34,737 nucleotides of DNA from Faecalibacterium sp. (lineage in GTDB: Bacteria; Bacillota; Clostridia; Oscillospirales; Ruminococcaceae). A model generated the notes under the pieces. The model was not told where the DNA came from and did no database searches. It saw nothing but the letters and a program-made list of their open reading frames with translations. The stretch covers positions 1 to 34,737 of the forward strand of contig JAHHRK010000003.1 of assembly GCA_020025795.1 (NCBI GenBank). Direction: 5' to 3'. The translations under genes were made by a program, and so were the position numbers. Numbering within the stretch: position 1 is the stretch's first letter; each line of letters starts with the position of its first letter. Below, one piece after another: positions 7,344 through 15,520 of this stretch.

Positions 7344-8966
7344 TTAGTAATCGGTGCTGAAGTCCACGTTGCCGAACTCGCTCAGCTGCAAGTTCTCGTT
7401 GTGGCTCTCGGCCCAGTTGATGGACCAGGGGCTGGTGAACAGCAGCAGACGGTTGCCACGCATATCCTCGACCGGCTTGGTATCGCTGGTCAGGTCCAGA
7501 TCACGCAGGTTGTAGCTGTCGGGATCGTTCTGAATCCAGCGCAGATGCTCAAAGGGCAGCTGCTGCATACGGATCTCTACGTTGTATTCGGTGTTCAGGC
7601 GGTACTCCAGCACTTCCAGCTGCAGCACGCCGACAACGCCGACGTAAACTTCTTCCATACCGCCGCCCACTTCGCGGAAGATCTGGATGGCACCCTCCTG
7701 GGCGATCTGCTCCATACCCTTCACGAACTGCTTGCGCTTCATGGTGTCCTTCTGTTCCACGCGAGCAAAGTGCTCAGGAGCAAAGGTGGGGATGCCGGCA
7801 AACTGCACCTTCTTCTTGCCAGTGCACAGGGTGTCGCCGATGGAGAAGATGCCCGGATCGAACAGACCGATGATATCGCCTGCGTAAGCGGTATCTACAA
7901 TCGCACGATCCTGTGCCATCAGCTGCGTGCCGGTAGCCAGCTTGATGTTCTTGCCCTGCTGGACGTGATAAGCGTCCATGCCGCGCTCAAACTTACCGGA
8001 GCAGATACGCATAAATGCGATACGGTCACGGTGTGCCTTGTTCATGTTTGCCTGAATCTTGAACACGAAGGCAGAGAAGTCATCCCGTGCCGGGTCCACA
8101 GGCTCATTGGTGTTCACATCCACACGAGCCAGAGGTGCGCTGGTCAGGCGCAGGAAGTTTTCCAAAAACGGCTGTACGCCGAAGTTGGTCAGTGCAGAGC
8201 CGAAGAATACGGGGCTCAGCTCACCGGCCAGAACCTTTTCCAGGTCGAACTCTTCCGCAGCACCGTCCAGCAGCTCGATTTCATCGTTCAGCTGGCTGTG
8301 CAGTTCCGGGGTCAGCAGTTCGTCCAGTTCGGAGCTGCCCAGTTCGGCCTGAATTTCGTTGACCTTCTTCACGCCGTTGGCACGGCCGTCGCTCTCGAAA
8401 GCCAGAACCTTGCGTTCGTTACGGTCGAACACGCCCTTAAACTGCTTGCCGCAGCCGATGGGCCAGTTCATGGGATAGGTCTTGATGCCCAGAATATCTT
8501 CGATGTTTTCCATCAGTTCAAACGGATCGCGTGCTTCACGGTCCATCTTGTTGACGAAAGTGAAAATGGGAATGTGGCGCAGAGTACAAACCTTGAACAG
8601 CTTGATGGTCTGTGCCTCGACACCCTTTGCGGCGTCGATGACCATGACAGCGCTGTCAGCAGCCATCAGGGTACGATAGGTGTCCTCAGAGAAGTCCTGG
8701 TGGCCGGGGGTATCCAGAATGTTCACGCACTTGCCGTTATATTCAAACTGCAAGACAGAACTGGTAACAGAAATACCACGCTGCTTTTCAATGTCCATCC
8801 AGTCAGACACAGCATGGCGTGCACTCTGCTTACCCTTAACGGAACCAGCCTGGTTGATGGCTCCACCGTACAGCAGCAGCTTTTCGGTCAGTGTTGTTTT
8901 ACCCGCGTCGGGGTGGCTGATGATCGCGAACGTTCTGCGGCGTTCGATCTCTTCACGATTGGTCAT
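7344..8966 (-). CDS. prfC: peptide chain release factor 3 (RF3)
   Basis: GTPase that recycles RF1/RF2 from the ribosome after peptide release. 540 aa, full length. G domain: P-loop HPDAGKTT (18-25), G3 DTPGH (85-89), G4 NKMD (139-142). The RF3-specific start, with ISHPDAGKTTLTEKLLL, and the QDFSEDTYRTL region separate it from EF-G and TetM-type proteins. EF-Tu-like domain II and the RF3 C-terminal domain follow (GVVGVLQLEVLEYRL). The minus-strand ATG at 8966 has AAAGGA about 9 bases upstream. It has its own promoter at 9083-9111 and a leader of roughly 110 nt with no structure I recognise. Confidence 0.95.
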   Translation of the reverse strand: MTNREEIERRRTFAIISHPDAGKTTLTEKLLLYGGAINQAGSVKGKQSARHAVSDWMDIEKQRGISVTSSVLQFEYNGKCVNILDTPGHQDFSEDTYRTLMAADSAVMVIDAAKGVEAQTIKLFKVCTLRHIPIFTFVNKMDREARDPFELMENIEDILGIKTYPMNWPIGCGKQFKGVFDRNERKVLAFESDGRANGVKKVNEIQAELGSSELDELLTPELHSQLNDEIELLDGAAEEFDLEKVLAGELSPVFFGSALTNFGVQPFLENFLRLTSAPLARVDVNTNEPVDPARDDFSAFVFKIQANMNKAHRDRIAFMRICSGKFERGMDAYHVQQGKNIKLATGTQLMAQDRAIVDTAYAGDIIGLFDPGIFSIGDTLCTGKKKVQFAGIPTFAPEHFARVEQKDTMKRKQFVKGMEQIAQEGAIQIFREVGGGMEEVYVGVVGVLQLEVLEYRLNTEYNVEIRMQQLPFEHLRWIQNDPDSYNLRDLDLTSDTKPVEDMRGNRLLLFTSPWSINWAESHNENLQLSEFGNVDFSTDY

Positions 8967-9082
8967 AAATGATTTCCTTTTCTAGTTTCTACTTAAAAGC
9001 GGACGGATATGAAATATCGGTTTACATGGGGGGATACCTCTTTCCGCATTTGCATAAACCTGTAACAGCACATACATACTCT

Positions 9083-9111
9083 ATTGTACGATATCCTGCG
9101 CCATTTCGCAA
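9083..9111 (-). promoter_or_regulatory. promoter of prfC
   Basis: Minus strand TTGCGA (9106-9111), 17-bp spacer, TACAAT (9083-9088). Confidence 0.7.
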
Positions 9112-9131
9112 GATATAATTGATATCTGCCG

Positions 9132-9992
9132 TTATTTTTTCAGCACAAAGCAGGGCAGTGGTGCGGTATCCGCCCAGTTGGCAAAGTCACATACCAGTAC
9201 GGTATACTTTGTCAAAGGCAGGCTGTGCAGCCAGTCCAGCACGGCTTGCTTTTCGTCCGAACCAATCACCTTGCCGCTGTATAAAATGGCGCTTAAAATG
9301 CCGCCGGAGCGCAGTGCATCCAGCGCAGCCTGCAAAGCGGGAATACTGCTTTCGGCGGTAGAAAAGGTGCTGTGGTCGGCGCCGGGCAGCCAGCCAAAGT
9401 TAAACATGACCATATCCGCCGTGCCGGGCTCGACATAGTGCAGCAGGTTGGCATGGCTGTCACAGATCACCTGATAGCGGCTTTCGTCCGCATCCATTTC
9501 GTGCAGACGGTTTGTTGTACTTTCGCAGGCGGCAGGCTGCACGTCCATCGCCAGCACATGGCCGCCCAGACTATATAAAAAGGCAGTATCGCCGCCGTTG
9601 CCGCAGGTAGCGTCCACGCACAGGCTGGGCTGGGGGCAATGGGCTGCGAGAAACTGCTGGGCCAGTTGCACCGCAGTCAAATCCGGTTTGCGCTGGCGCA
9701 CCCAAAGGCCGTCCCGGCCGGGAACAAAGCCGAATTTGCGCAGGAAGGCTTCTCCGGCTGCATCGGCGGGGGCGGGAGCGGTGTAGCGGCTGGCGGTATC
9801 ACGGGAAAATCCGCCGGTTTGCGCCAGCAGGTATTTCATCAAGTAGCTTCCGTAGCCGCGGCGGCGCCATTCGGGCGCAATCACCAATAAAGGAATATGA
9901 CCTCCGTTTTCGGCCGGGCGCAGCTTGGCCATGCCGATTTCTTCGTCTTCCTTTTCCAAAATCCAGTTGTCGTCTCTGCGGTAAATTTCCAT
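9132..9992 (-). CDS. GNAT domain fused to MnmM/YtqB-like SAM methyltransferase
   Basis: 286 aa, two domains. Residues 1-102 are a small GNAT-type N-acetyltransferase, with the acetyl-CoA loop in EWRRRGYGSYL (41-51) and a final FLRKFGFV strand. Residues 105-286 are a class I SAM methyltransferase of the rRNA_methylase/YtqB family: VDATCGNGGDT (126-136) binds SAM, MDVQ closes strand 2, and FNFGWLPG (197-204) is the family signature. YtqB (MnmM) methylates nm5-type uridine at tRNA wobble position 34, so a tRNA modification role is likely; the acetyltransferase substrate is unknown. ATG 9992 has GGAG upstream; the open frame to 10103 lacks a ribosome binding site. A promoter and a palindrome lie upstream. 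Confidence 0.85.
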   Translation of the reverse strand: MEIYRRDDNWILEKEDEEIGMAKLRPAENGGHIPLLVIAPEWRRRGYGSYLMKYLLAQTGGFSRDTASRYTAPAPADAAGEAFLRKFGFVPGRDGLWVRQRKPDLTAVQLAQQFLAAHCPQPSLCVDATCGNGGDTAFLYSLGGHVLAMDVQPAACESTTNRLHEMDADESRYQVICDSHANLLHYVEPGTADMVMFNFGWLPGADHSTFSTAESSIPALQAALDALRSGGILSAILYSGKVIGSDEKQAVLDWLHSLPLTKYTVLVCDFANWADTAPLPCFVLKK

Positions 9993-10044
9993 GGCAGACT
10001 CCTTATAAAGAATGGGAAAGCTGCTTGCAATGCGGCGGCTTTCC

Positions 10045-10061
10045 CTGTATGATAAATACAG
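10045..10061. repeat. 17-bp palindrome, possible operator
   Basis: CTGTAT-GATAA-ATACAG, a perfect 6-bp inverted repeat with a 5-base centre. It lies 13 bp downstream of the -10 box of the methyltransferase promoter, about where the transcript starts, a usual place for a repressor site. Confidence 0.45.
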
Positions 10062-10074
10062 TTCACTCGTTTGT

Positions 10075-10103
10075 ATGATAGCGTACAGCGGGCAGAACAG
10101 CAA
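10075..10103 (-). promoter_or_regulatory. promoter of the GNAT-methyltransferase gene
   Basis: Minus strand TTGCTG (10098-10103), 17-bp spacer, TATCAT (10075-10080). I see only a weak -10 (TATACT, 10170-10175) for the divergent htrA gene. Confidence 0.55.
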
Positions 10104-10248
10104 GCCCCAAAAGCCGAGCGTTTCACATAATATTCACTCCGCAGCGCATTTATTTTCATAAACATATTTTATACTCTGATACAAGAAATCAAGGCAGCTC
10201 TGATTACGGCAAACAAACCGTAAGGATGCCTGAAAGGCAGGAATGATT

Positions 10249-11697
10249 ATGACAGACGAAAACAAGTGGGAATATGATTACTCTTCCCTGTACCGCCAGA
10301 ATGGCAGTGCGCCGCAGGAGAGCACGGGATATGTGAACGTGGGCTCCAGTGGAACCAATGCCGCAAATCAGGAAGGGCGCGAAACCCAGCCAACCCAGCC
10401 GGACCAGACATCCTATACGCAGCAGGCAGCAGGCGGTGTGCAGTTTGAGCAGCCGTATACTCAGCCCGGCGGTACTGTGCCGCCGCAGACTCCGCCGGCT
10501 TCTGCCAATGCAGCTTCGCACAAGCACCCCCGCAAGCAGCATGATGTGCGTGGCATTGCATCCCGCGTGCTGACGATTGCGCTGGCAGGCGTGGTTGGCT
10601 TCGGCGGCGGTGTGGCAGGCTCCATGTATGCTGCACGCAACGGCGGCAGCGGCCATGTGGTGATGCATACGGTCCAGCGCCCGGAAGGCGGTACTTCCAT
10701 TACCTCTACCGGCGGCAAGAACCTGTCCATGACAGAGGTATCTAAGATCGTCAGCCCCAGCGTTGCCGTAATTACCACCGAAAAGATGGTGGCAAGCCGC
10801 GGCGGCTGGTTCGATCAGAACCGCGTCATCAGCGGCGCAGGCAGCGGCGTGGTTATGACCGAGGACGGCTATATCATGACCAATGCTCACGTTGTGGCAG
10901 GTGCATCCTATATCACCGTTACGCTGGAGGATAAAGACTACCCTGCAACCCTGATTGGCGAGGACGTGGAAAGCGACATCGCTGTGGTCAAGATCGAAGC
11001 AAACGGTCTGGTTCCTGCCGTCATGGGCGACAGCGACACGCTGGCTGTTGGCGAAATGGTCGTGGCTGTCGGCAACCCGCTGGGCGAGCTGGGCGGCACG
11101 GTCACCGACGGTATCATCAGTGCACTGAACCGCAGCGTGACGGTCGAGGGCAACGAAATGAGCCTGATTCAGACCAGCGCAAGCGTATCTCCCGGTAACT
11201 CCGGTGGCGGCCTGTTCAATATGCAGGGCGAGCTGATCGGTGTTGTGAATGCAAAATCCAGCGGCGACAATGCCGAAGGTCTGGGCTTTGCAATTCCGGT
11301 GAACACCGCACGGGAAGTGGCTGCATCTCTGATTGAAAACGGCTATGTAAACGGTCGTCCGGCAATGGGCGTTACCATTGTGGAGGTCAACAACCCGGAG
11401 AGCGCAGAATACTACGGCGTGAACAGCTATGGTGTGTATATCTACGCTGTGGAAACTGGCTCTGCCGCAGAAAAGGCTGGTTTGAAGCCCGGTGACCGCA
11501 TCCTGAGTGTAGGCGATGTGGAAGTAACCGATTCCAAGACGCTGACCAACTATATCAAGAACTATAACGTGGGCGATACCCTCAATATGACGGTGGCGCG
11601 CAAGGGCAAGGCATTCCAGGTAGATCTGGTTCTGGGCGAAAGAAGTGCACCCAGTGCAGAAGCACCCCAGCAGGAGATGCCTCCTCAGCAGAACTGA
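10249..11697 (+). CDS. htrA: HtrA/DegP-type serine protease with PDZ domain
   Basis: Membrane-anchored protein quality control protease. 482 aa. Residues 1-100 are a Gln/Pro/Gly-rich cytoplasmic tail starting with WEYDYSSLY, then one transmembrane helix at about 105-127. The trypsin-like domain has the triad His214 (TNAHVV), Asp243 (ESDIAVVKI) and Ser318 (SPGNSGGGLF). A single PDZ domain covers about 375-465 (GSAAEKAGLKPGDRILSV), and the tail is Pro/Gln-rich. This is the usual HtrA/YkdA/YycK plan of Bacillota. ATG 10249 was chosen because AGGA at 10239-10242 is 6 bases upstream; ATG 10243 (two residues longer) is almost as good. A strong terminator follows. Confidence 0.92.
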   Translation: MTDENKWEYDYSSLYRQNGSAPQESTGYVNVGSSGTNAANQEGRETQPTQPDQTSYTQQAAGGVQFEQPYTQPGGTVPPQTPPASANAASHKHPRKQHDVRGIASRVLTIALAGVVGFGGGVAGSMYAARNGGSGHVVMHTVQRPEGGTSITSTGGKNLSMTEVSKIVSPSVAVITTEKMVASRGGWFDQNRVISGAGSGVVMTEDGYIMTNAHVVAGASYITVTLEDKDYPATLIGEDVESDIAVVKIEANGLVPAVMGDSDTLAVGEMVVAVGNPLGELGGTVTDGIISALNRSVTVEGNEMSLIQTSASVSPGNSGGGLFNMQGELIGVVNAKSSGDNAEGLGFAIPVNTAREVAASLIENGYVNGRPAMGVTIVEVNNPESAEYYGVNSYGVYIYAVETGSAAEKAGLKPGDRILSVGDVEVTDSKTLTNYIKNYNVGDTLNMTVARKGKAFQVDLVLGERSAPSAEAPQQEMPPQQN

Positions 11698-11713
11698 TGC
11701 ATAAAAAATAAAG

Positions 11714-11747
11714 AAAAACGGTGCAGTTTCGGCTGCACCGTTTTTTT
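11714..11747 (+). terminator. intrinsic terminator after htrA
   Basis: AAAAACGGTGCAG (11714-11726), loop, CTGCACCGTTTTTTT. GC stem followed by seven T. Confidence 0.88.
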
Positions 11748-11801
11748 CTGCCAAAGCGCGACACACGCGGCGGCAAGGAAAAGTCTGGCAGAGCTGCAGT
11801 G

Positions 11802-11830
11802 TAGACAATGCGAAAGCGATTCTGTATAAT
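11802..11830 (+). promoter_or_regulatory. promoter of the MBOAT-SGNH pair
   Basis: TAGACA (11802-11807), 17-bp spacer, TATAAT (11825-11830). Confidence 0.7.
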
Positions 11831-11878
11831 GAAGCTGTGTCGTAAAATTTGTCGATTTATAAAAGGATGGAGTCGCGC

Positions 11879-13351
11879 ATGGCGTTTAATTCGCTTTCGT
11901 TTTTGATATTTTTCCCGATTGCCGTAGTTGGGTACTACCTGATTCCGGAAAAGCTGCGCAACCTGTGGCTTCTGGTGCTTTCCTATTATTTTTATATGTG
12001 CTGGAATGCATCTTACGCGCTGCTGATTCTGTTTTCTACGGTGTCTACCTATCTGTGCGCCGGCCTGATTTCCAAAATCCAAAAGCCGGCCGGCCGCAAG
12101 CTGGCGCTGGGATTGAATATCGGTGTGAATCTGAGCATTCTGTTCTTGTTCAAATATTACGAAATGTTCACGCAGCTGCTGGCAGATGTGCTGGACCCGC
12201 TTGGTGTGGTATTTGTACCGGCCAAGCTGTCACTGCTGCTGCCGGTGGGCATTAGCTTTTATACGTTCCAGGCATTGGGATATTCCATCGACGTGTACCG
12301 CGGCACGATCAAGCACGAAAAAAGTTTCCTGAATTACGCGCTGTTTGTCAGCTTTTTCCCACAGCTGGTAGCAGGCCCGATCGAACGGTCCGAGCGGCTG
12401 CTGCCACAGTTCCATGAAAAGCATCCCTATCGCTACGAAAATGTGGCACAAGGTCTGCGCATTATGCTGCTGGGCTTTTTCAAAAAGGTTGTGATTGCGG
12501 ATAATGCAGCCATCGCAGTGGACCGGATGTACACTTATATGGATGCGTTTCCCGGCCCGGTGTTGATTTACGGTATCGTTCTGTTTGCCATGCAGCTGTA
12601 CTGCGATTTCAGCGGCTATTCGGACATTGCTGTGGGTGCAGCCAAGGTGATGGGCTTTGATTTGATGCGGAACTTTGACCATCCGTATTTTTCCCATTCC
12701 ATTTCGGAATTTTGGAGCCGGTGGCATATCAGCCTTTCCACCTGGTTTAAGGATTATTTGTATATTCCGCTGGGCGGCAACCGCCGCGGTACGGTGCGTA
12801 CTTACTGCAACCTGATGATCGTATTTCTGGTCAGCGGCCTTTGGCATGGTGCAGCCTGGACCTATGTGGCCTGGGGCGCCATGCACGGCGCCATGCAGGT
12901 GATTGGCCGCATGACAAAGAAAACAAGAGTCAGGCTGCTGAATACTATGCACGTTCCAACGGATACGGCAGGGTATCGCATTTTCCAGCAGGTGCTGGTG
13001 TTTGCAATGGTGTGCGCCAGCTATGTATTCTTCCGATCGGAAACCTTTGCGCAGGCAGGCTATATCTTTACCCATTGGTATCAGGATTGGAACATTTTTG
13101 CAGACCCCAAGAAGGCAATCGGCAGCTTTATCAGCCTGTCGAACTCGCTGCGTATTACAGGGATCCTGGCGCTTTCCATCGTAGCACTGTGGCTGCTGGA
13201 ATGTTACGAGCGCAAACGAAAGAAATCCTTTGATCTGCTTGTGGCCGAGTTGAGCCTGCCGGTACAGTGGTGTATCTATTACGGAATGCTGTTTGCTATC
13301 GCGTTGTTCGGTGCATTTGGACGGTCTTCCTTCATTTATTTTCAGTTTTAA
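11879..13351 (+). CDS. MBOAT-family membrane O-acyltransferase (AlgI/PatA/DltB-like)
   Basis: 490 aa, about ten transmembrane helices. MBOAT proteins pass acyl groups, usually acetyl, across the membrane onto exported polysaccharide, peptidoglycan or teichoic acid. Family marks: VAGPIERSERLLPQF, YCDFSGYSDIAVG, the block FWSRWHISLSTWFKDYLYIP, and SGLWHGAAW with the probable catalytic His323. The length and order match the AlgI group. ATG 11879 (MAFNSLSFLIFF) follows GGAG at 11869-11872 by 6 bases; the in-frame ATG at 11867 has its own purine run directly against it and is less likely. Fifteen bases separate it from the SGNH-like gene, so they form an operon. The acceptor polymer cannot be told from here. 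Confidence 0.92.
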   Translation: MAFNSLSFLIFFPIAVVGYYLIPEKLRNLWLLVLSYYFYMCWNASYALLILFSTVSTYLCAGLISKIQKPAGRKLALGLNIGVNLSILFLFKYYEMFTQLLADVLDPLGVVFVPAKLSLLLPVGISFYTFQALGYSIDVYRGTIKHEKSFLNYALFVSFFPQLVAGPIERSERLLPQFHEKHPYRYENVAQGLRIMLLGFFKKVVIADNAAIAVDRMYTYMDAFPGPVLIYGIVLFAMQLYCDFSGYSDIAVGAAKVMGFDLMRNFDHPYFSHSISEFWSRWHISLSTWFKDYLYIPLGGNRRGTVRTYCNLMIVFLVSGLWHGAAWTYVAWGAMHGAMQVIGRMTKKTRVRLLNTMHVPTDTAGYRIFQQVLVFAMVCASYVFFRSETFAQAGYIFTHWYQDWNIFADPKKAIGSFISLSNSLRITGILALSIVALWLLECYERKRKKSFDLLVAELSLPVQWCIYYGMLFAIALFGAFGRSSFIYFQF

Positions 13352-13366
13352 GGGGGAAAAACAGGC

Positions 13367-14431
13367 GTGAAACAGCTTTTGCGTTTGATTTCGCTGCTGC
13401 TGGCATTTCTGCTGGTGGTGTTTTCTGTGAATTTTATTGGCGATCCGGCGAACCTCATGAATCAGGCTTACGAGCAAAAGCTGGTGGAGATTCTGGTTTC
13501 CGGCAAAAATGCAGCAAATGTAGAAAACATGGAGGACCGCCGCTTTTTGCAGCTGTACAGCGAAGCGCGTACCCAGCCCATTGATACGCTTGTACTGGGA
13601 TCTTCGCGTACCATGCAGATTTCTCCGGCGGTGACCGGTGATGAAAACACGCTGGCGGCCAGCGTAACAGGTTCGGACCTGCGAGATGTGATCAACAGCT
13701 ATTTTTTGTTTGAAGATCGTGGCTTTACCCCGGATACGGTGGTGTTGTCGCTGGAAATGTGGTATCTGTCCGAAGGAAATCTGGATAACCGCGCCCATAC
13801 AGAAGGGTATGAAAAGTTCTGCAAGCAGGTGGGGCTGAAGCCAATGCGTACCGGCACGGTGCGGCGCAGTCAGCTGAAAAACTTTTTCTCATTCAGTTAC
13901 TTCCAGTCCAGCGTGGAATATCTAATTAAAAACAAGATGAAAAAACCGCTGCCTATGGCTATTGAAGATCGCTGGGCCGATACGCCGGTGAAACGGGTGG
14001 ATGGTACATACGGCTATGAGCGCAAGATTCGCGAACAGCCGAAATCACAGGTGGACCAAAGCGTAAAAGATAAAAAAGTAATCGATTTCATCGCGGAGGA
14101 TTTCAGCGGAATTTCCATGGAGCTGTATGACCAGCTGGACGCCTTCGTTGGGTATTTGCAGCAAAAGGGCATCACGGTCCGGCTGCTGATTTCTCCGGTG
14201 CATCCGGGCTATTATCACTTGATGCAGAGTAAGCCGGATGTTTATGCACAGGCCTTTGAATCGGAGCGCCTGTATCGGGAGCTGGCTGCAAAATACGGAA
14301 TCGGGCTGTACGGCAGCTTGAACCCGGATGTTTTGGGTGTGACGGAGGATGATTTTTATGATGCCATCCACCCGAAGGAAGAAGCACTGATGCGATATTA
14401 TGATGTGCAGGTAGATGGTGCGGCACAGTGA
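13367..14431 (+). CDS. SGNH/DltD-like partner of the MBOAT acyltransferase
   Basis: 354 aa, GTG start with AGGGGG (13351-13356) 10 bases before it. Residues 4-24 are a signal anchor, so the body is extracytoplasmic. The SGNH-hydrolase block I is LVLGSSRTM (Ser79/Ser80) and block V is YDAIHP (Asp332, His335), giving a Ser-Asp-His set like AlgX, PatB or DltD. Such proteins take the acyl group from the MBOAT protein and transfer it to the final acceptor. The operon position straight after the MBOAT gene supports this. It could instead be a deacylase; the fold alone does not decide. Confidence 0.8.
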   Translation: MKQLLRLISLLLAFLLVVFSVNFIGDPANLMNQAYEQKLVEILVSGKNAANVENMEDRRFLQLYSEARTQPIDTLVLGSSRTMQISPAVTGDENTLAASVTGSDLRDVINSYFLFEDRGFTPDTVVLSLEMWYLSEGNLDNRAHTEGYEKFCKQVGLKPMRTGTVRRSQLKNFFSFSYFQSSVEYLIKNKMKKPLPMAIEDRWADTPVKRVDGTYGYERKIREQPKSQVDQSVKDKKVIDFIAEDFSGISMELYDQLDAFVGYLQQKGITVRLLISPVHPGYYHLMQSKPDVYAQAFESERLYRELAAKYGIGLYGSLNPDVLGVTEDDFYDAIHPKEEALMRYYDVQVDGAAQ

Positions 14432-14443
14432 TTTACACAAAAT

Positions 14444-14480
14444 AAAAAGCGAGCGGCAGAAGTTCTGCCGCTCGCTTTTT
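14444..14480. terminator. bidirectional terminator
   Basis: AAAAAGCGAGCGGCAGA (14444-14460) pairs with TCTGCCGCTCGCTTTTT (14464-14480), between the SGNH gene (+) and the end of the aromatic operon (-). Confidence 0.9.
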
Positions 14481-14486
14481 ATGCAA

Positions 14487-15485
14487 TCAGAAGTAGAGTT
14501 CGGTCATTTCTTTGACTAGCGCACGCATCTTTTCGCACACATTCTCCGGACCAAGAATTGTTACTTGGGGCGAAAGACCGCACACCCAGCCCAAAAATTG
14601 GGGGCTGACTGCCACAGGCACTGTGACATGAAAATGGGTGTTGTTATCTTCCGGAATCAGCATAACGCCTGTGCCAAAACGGTCGATGATCGTGCCGGCC
14701 ATATGGTTAGCGCACCGCAGTGTGACCTGCTGTTCATCGCTGCTGGCGTACATGTTGAAGCGCTTTTTGATGTAAGCTGCCAGGTCAAAATCTGCATATA
14801 AATCCTTGCCGGCACGGGGCTGGTCCAGAACGGTAACCTTTTGCATCCGGTCCACCCGATAATGACGGATGTTGGCGGGCTGGGCATAGTCCTGATAGGC
14901 AATCAGATAATAGTTGTCGTTTTCCCATGCAAGTGCCCAGGGACTGACCTGATACAGTACGCCATCGCGGCGCGGATGCTTTTTGCCGTCGGCCTGCCAC
15001 TCCCAGTATTGAAAGGATACCATTTGATCGGCAGCAATGGCCTGATGCAGGGCATCTACCGCATAATAAGCGGTCTCGTTTTCACTTTTGGCACGGCCGG
15101 AAACAAACACCTGACGCTGCAAAGCGCTGGCCTGATAGCTGCTGGCAAGGCTCTCCAGCTTGTGAATCAGCTCGCGGCTCTTTTTCCGGGTAATAAACCG
15201 GCTGGACTGCACCGCATCGACCAGCACCTTCAGCTCTGGCAGCTCAAAGGTGCGACTGGCCAGATAATAACCGCCGCCACGGCCGCGCTGTTGCTCAATA
15301 TCATAACCGGCGTCCTGCAAAGCGGAAATATCGGTATAAATGCTTTTGCGCTCGGCGGCGATGCCGGCATTGTTCAATGCGTCCACCAGCTCCGGCACGG
15401 TTAGCAGGTGCTGGTCATCGGTTTTGCGCTCGAATACTTGCAGCAAAGCAAGAATTTTCGCTTTTTGACCTTCCTGGCGGGACAT
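14487..15485 (-). CDS. WYL-domain transcriptional regulator
   Basis: 332 aa. Residues 1-75 are a winged helix-turn-helix of the HTH_11/DeoR kind (LTVPELVDALN, then AERKSIYTDISAL as recognition helix). About 140-220 is a WYL domain: SFQYWEWQ, then SPWALAWENDNYYLIAYQD. A WCX-like C-terminal domain ends at GPENVCEKM. WYL domains sense ligands, often nucleic acid or nucleotides. AAGGAGG precedes ATG 15485 by 7 bases. It lies 35 bases after aroA on the same strand, so it is probably the last gene of the aromatic operon; whether it controls that operon is unknown. Confidence 0.88.
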   Translation of the reverse strand: MSRQEGQKAKILALLQVFERKTDDQHLLTVPELVDALNNAGIAAERKSIYTDISALQDAGYDIEQQRGRGGGYYLASRTFELPELKVLVDAVQSSRFITRKKSRELIHKLESLASSYQASALQRQVFVSGRAKSENETAYYAVDALHQAIAADQMVSFQYWEWQADGKKHPRRDGVLYQVSPWALAWENDNYYLIAYQDYAQPANIRHYRVDRMQKVTVLDQPRAGKDLYADFDLAAYIKKRFNMYASSDEQQVTLRCANHMAGTIIDRFGTGVMLIPEDNNTHFHVTVPVAVSPQFLGWVCGLSPQVTILGPENVCEKMRALVKEMTELYF

Positions 15486-15520
15486 GAAAAAACCTCCTTT
15501 GAAAAGGCTGGCAAAATGGG

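Noticed and set aside
8646..8657. GACAG-CG-CTGTC inside prfC, similar to the island palindrome
   Set aside because: Spacer is 2 instead of 3 and it lies in coding sequence far from a promoter; chance.
7401..8972. 523-codon plus-strand frame opposite prfC
   Set aside because: Shadow of RF3, which has intact GTPase motifs on the other strand.
10204..11808. 534-codon minus-strand frame opposite htrA
   Set aside because: It crosses the htrA terminator and both promoter regions; shadow.
12230..13798. 522-codon minus-strand frame opposite the MBOAT and SGNH genes
   Set aside because: It spans two clear plus-strand genes; no start signal.
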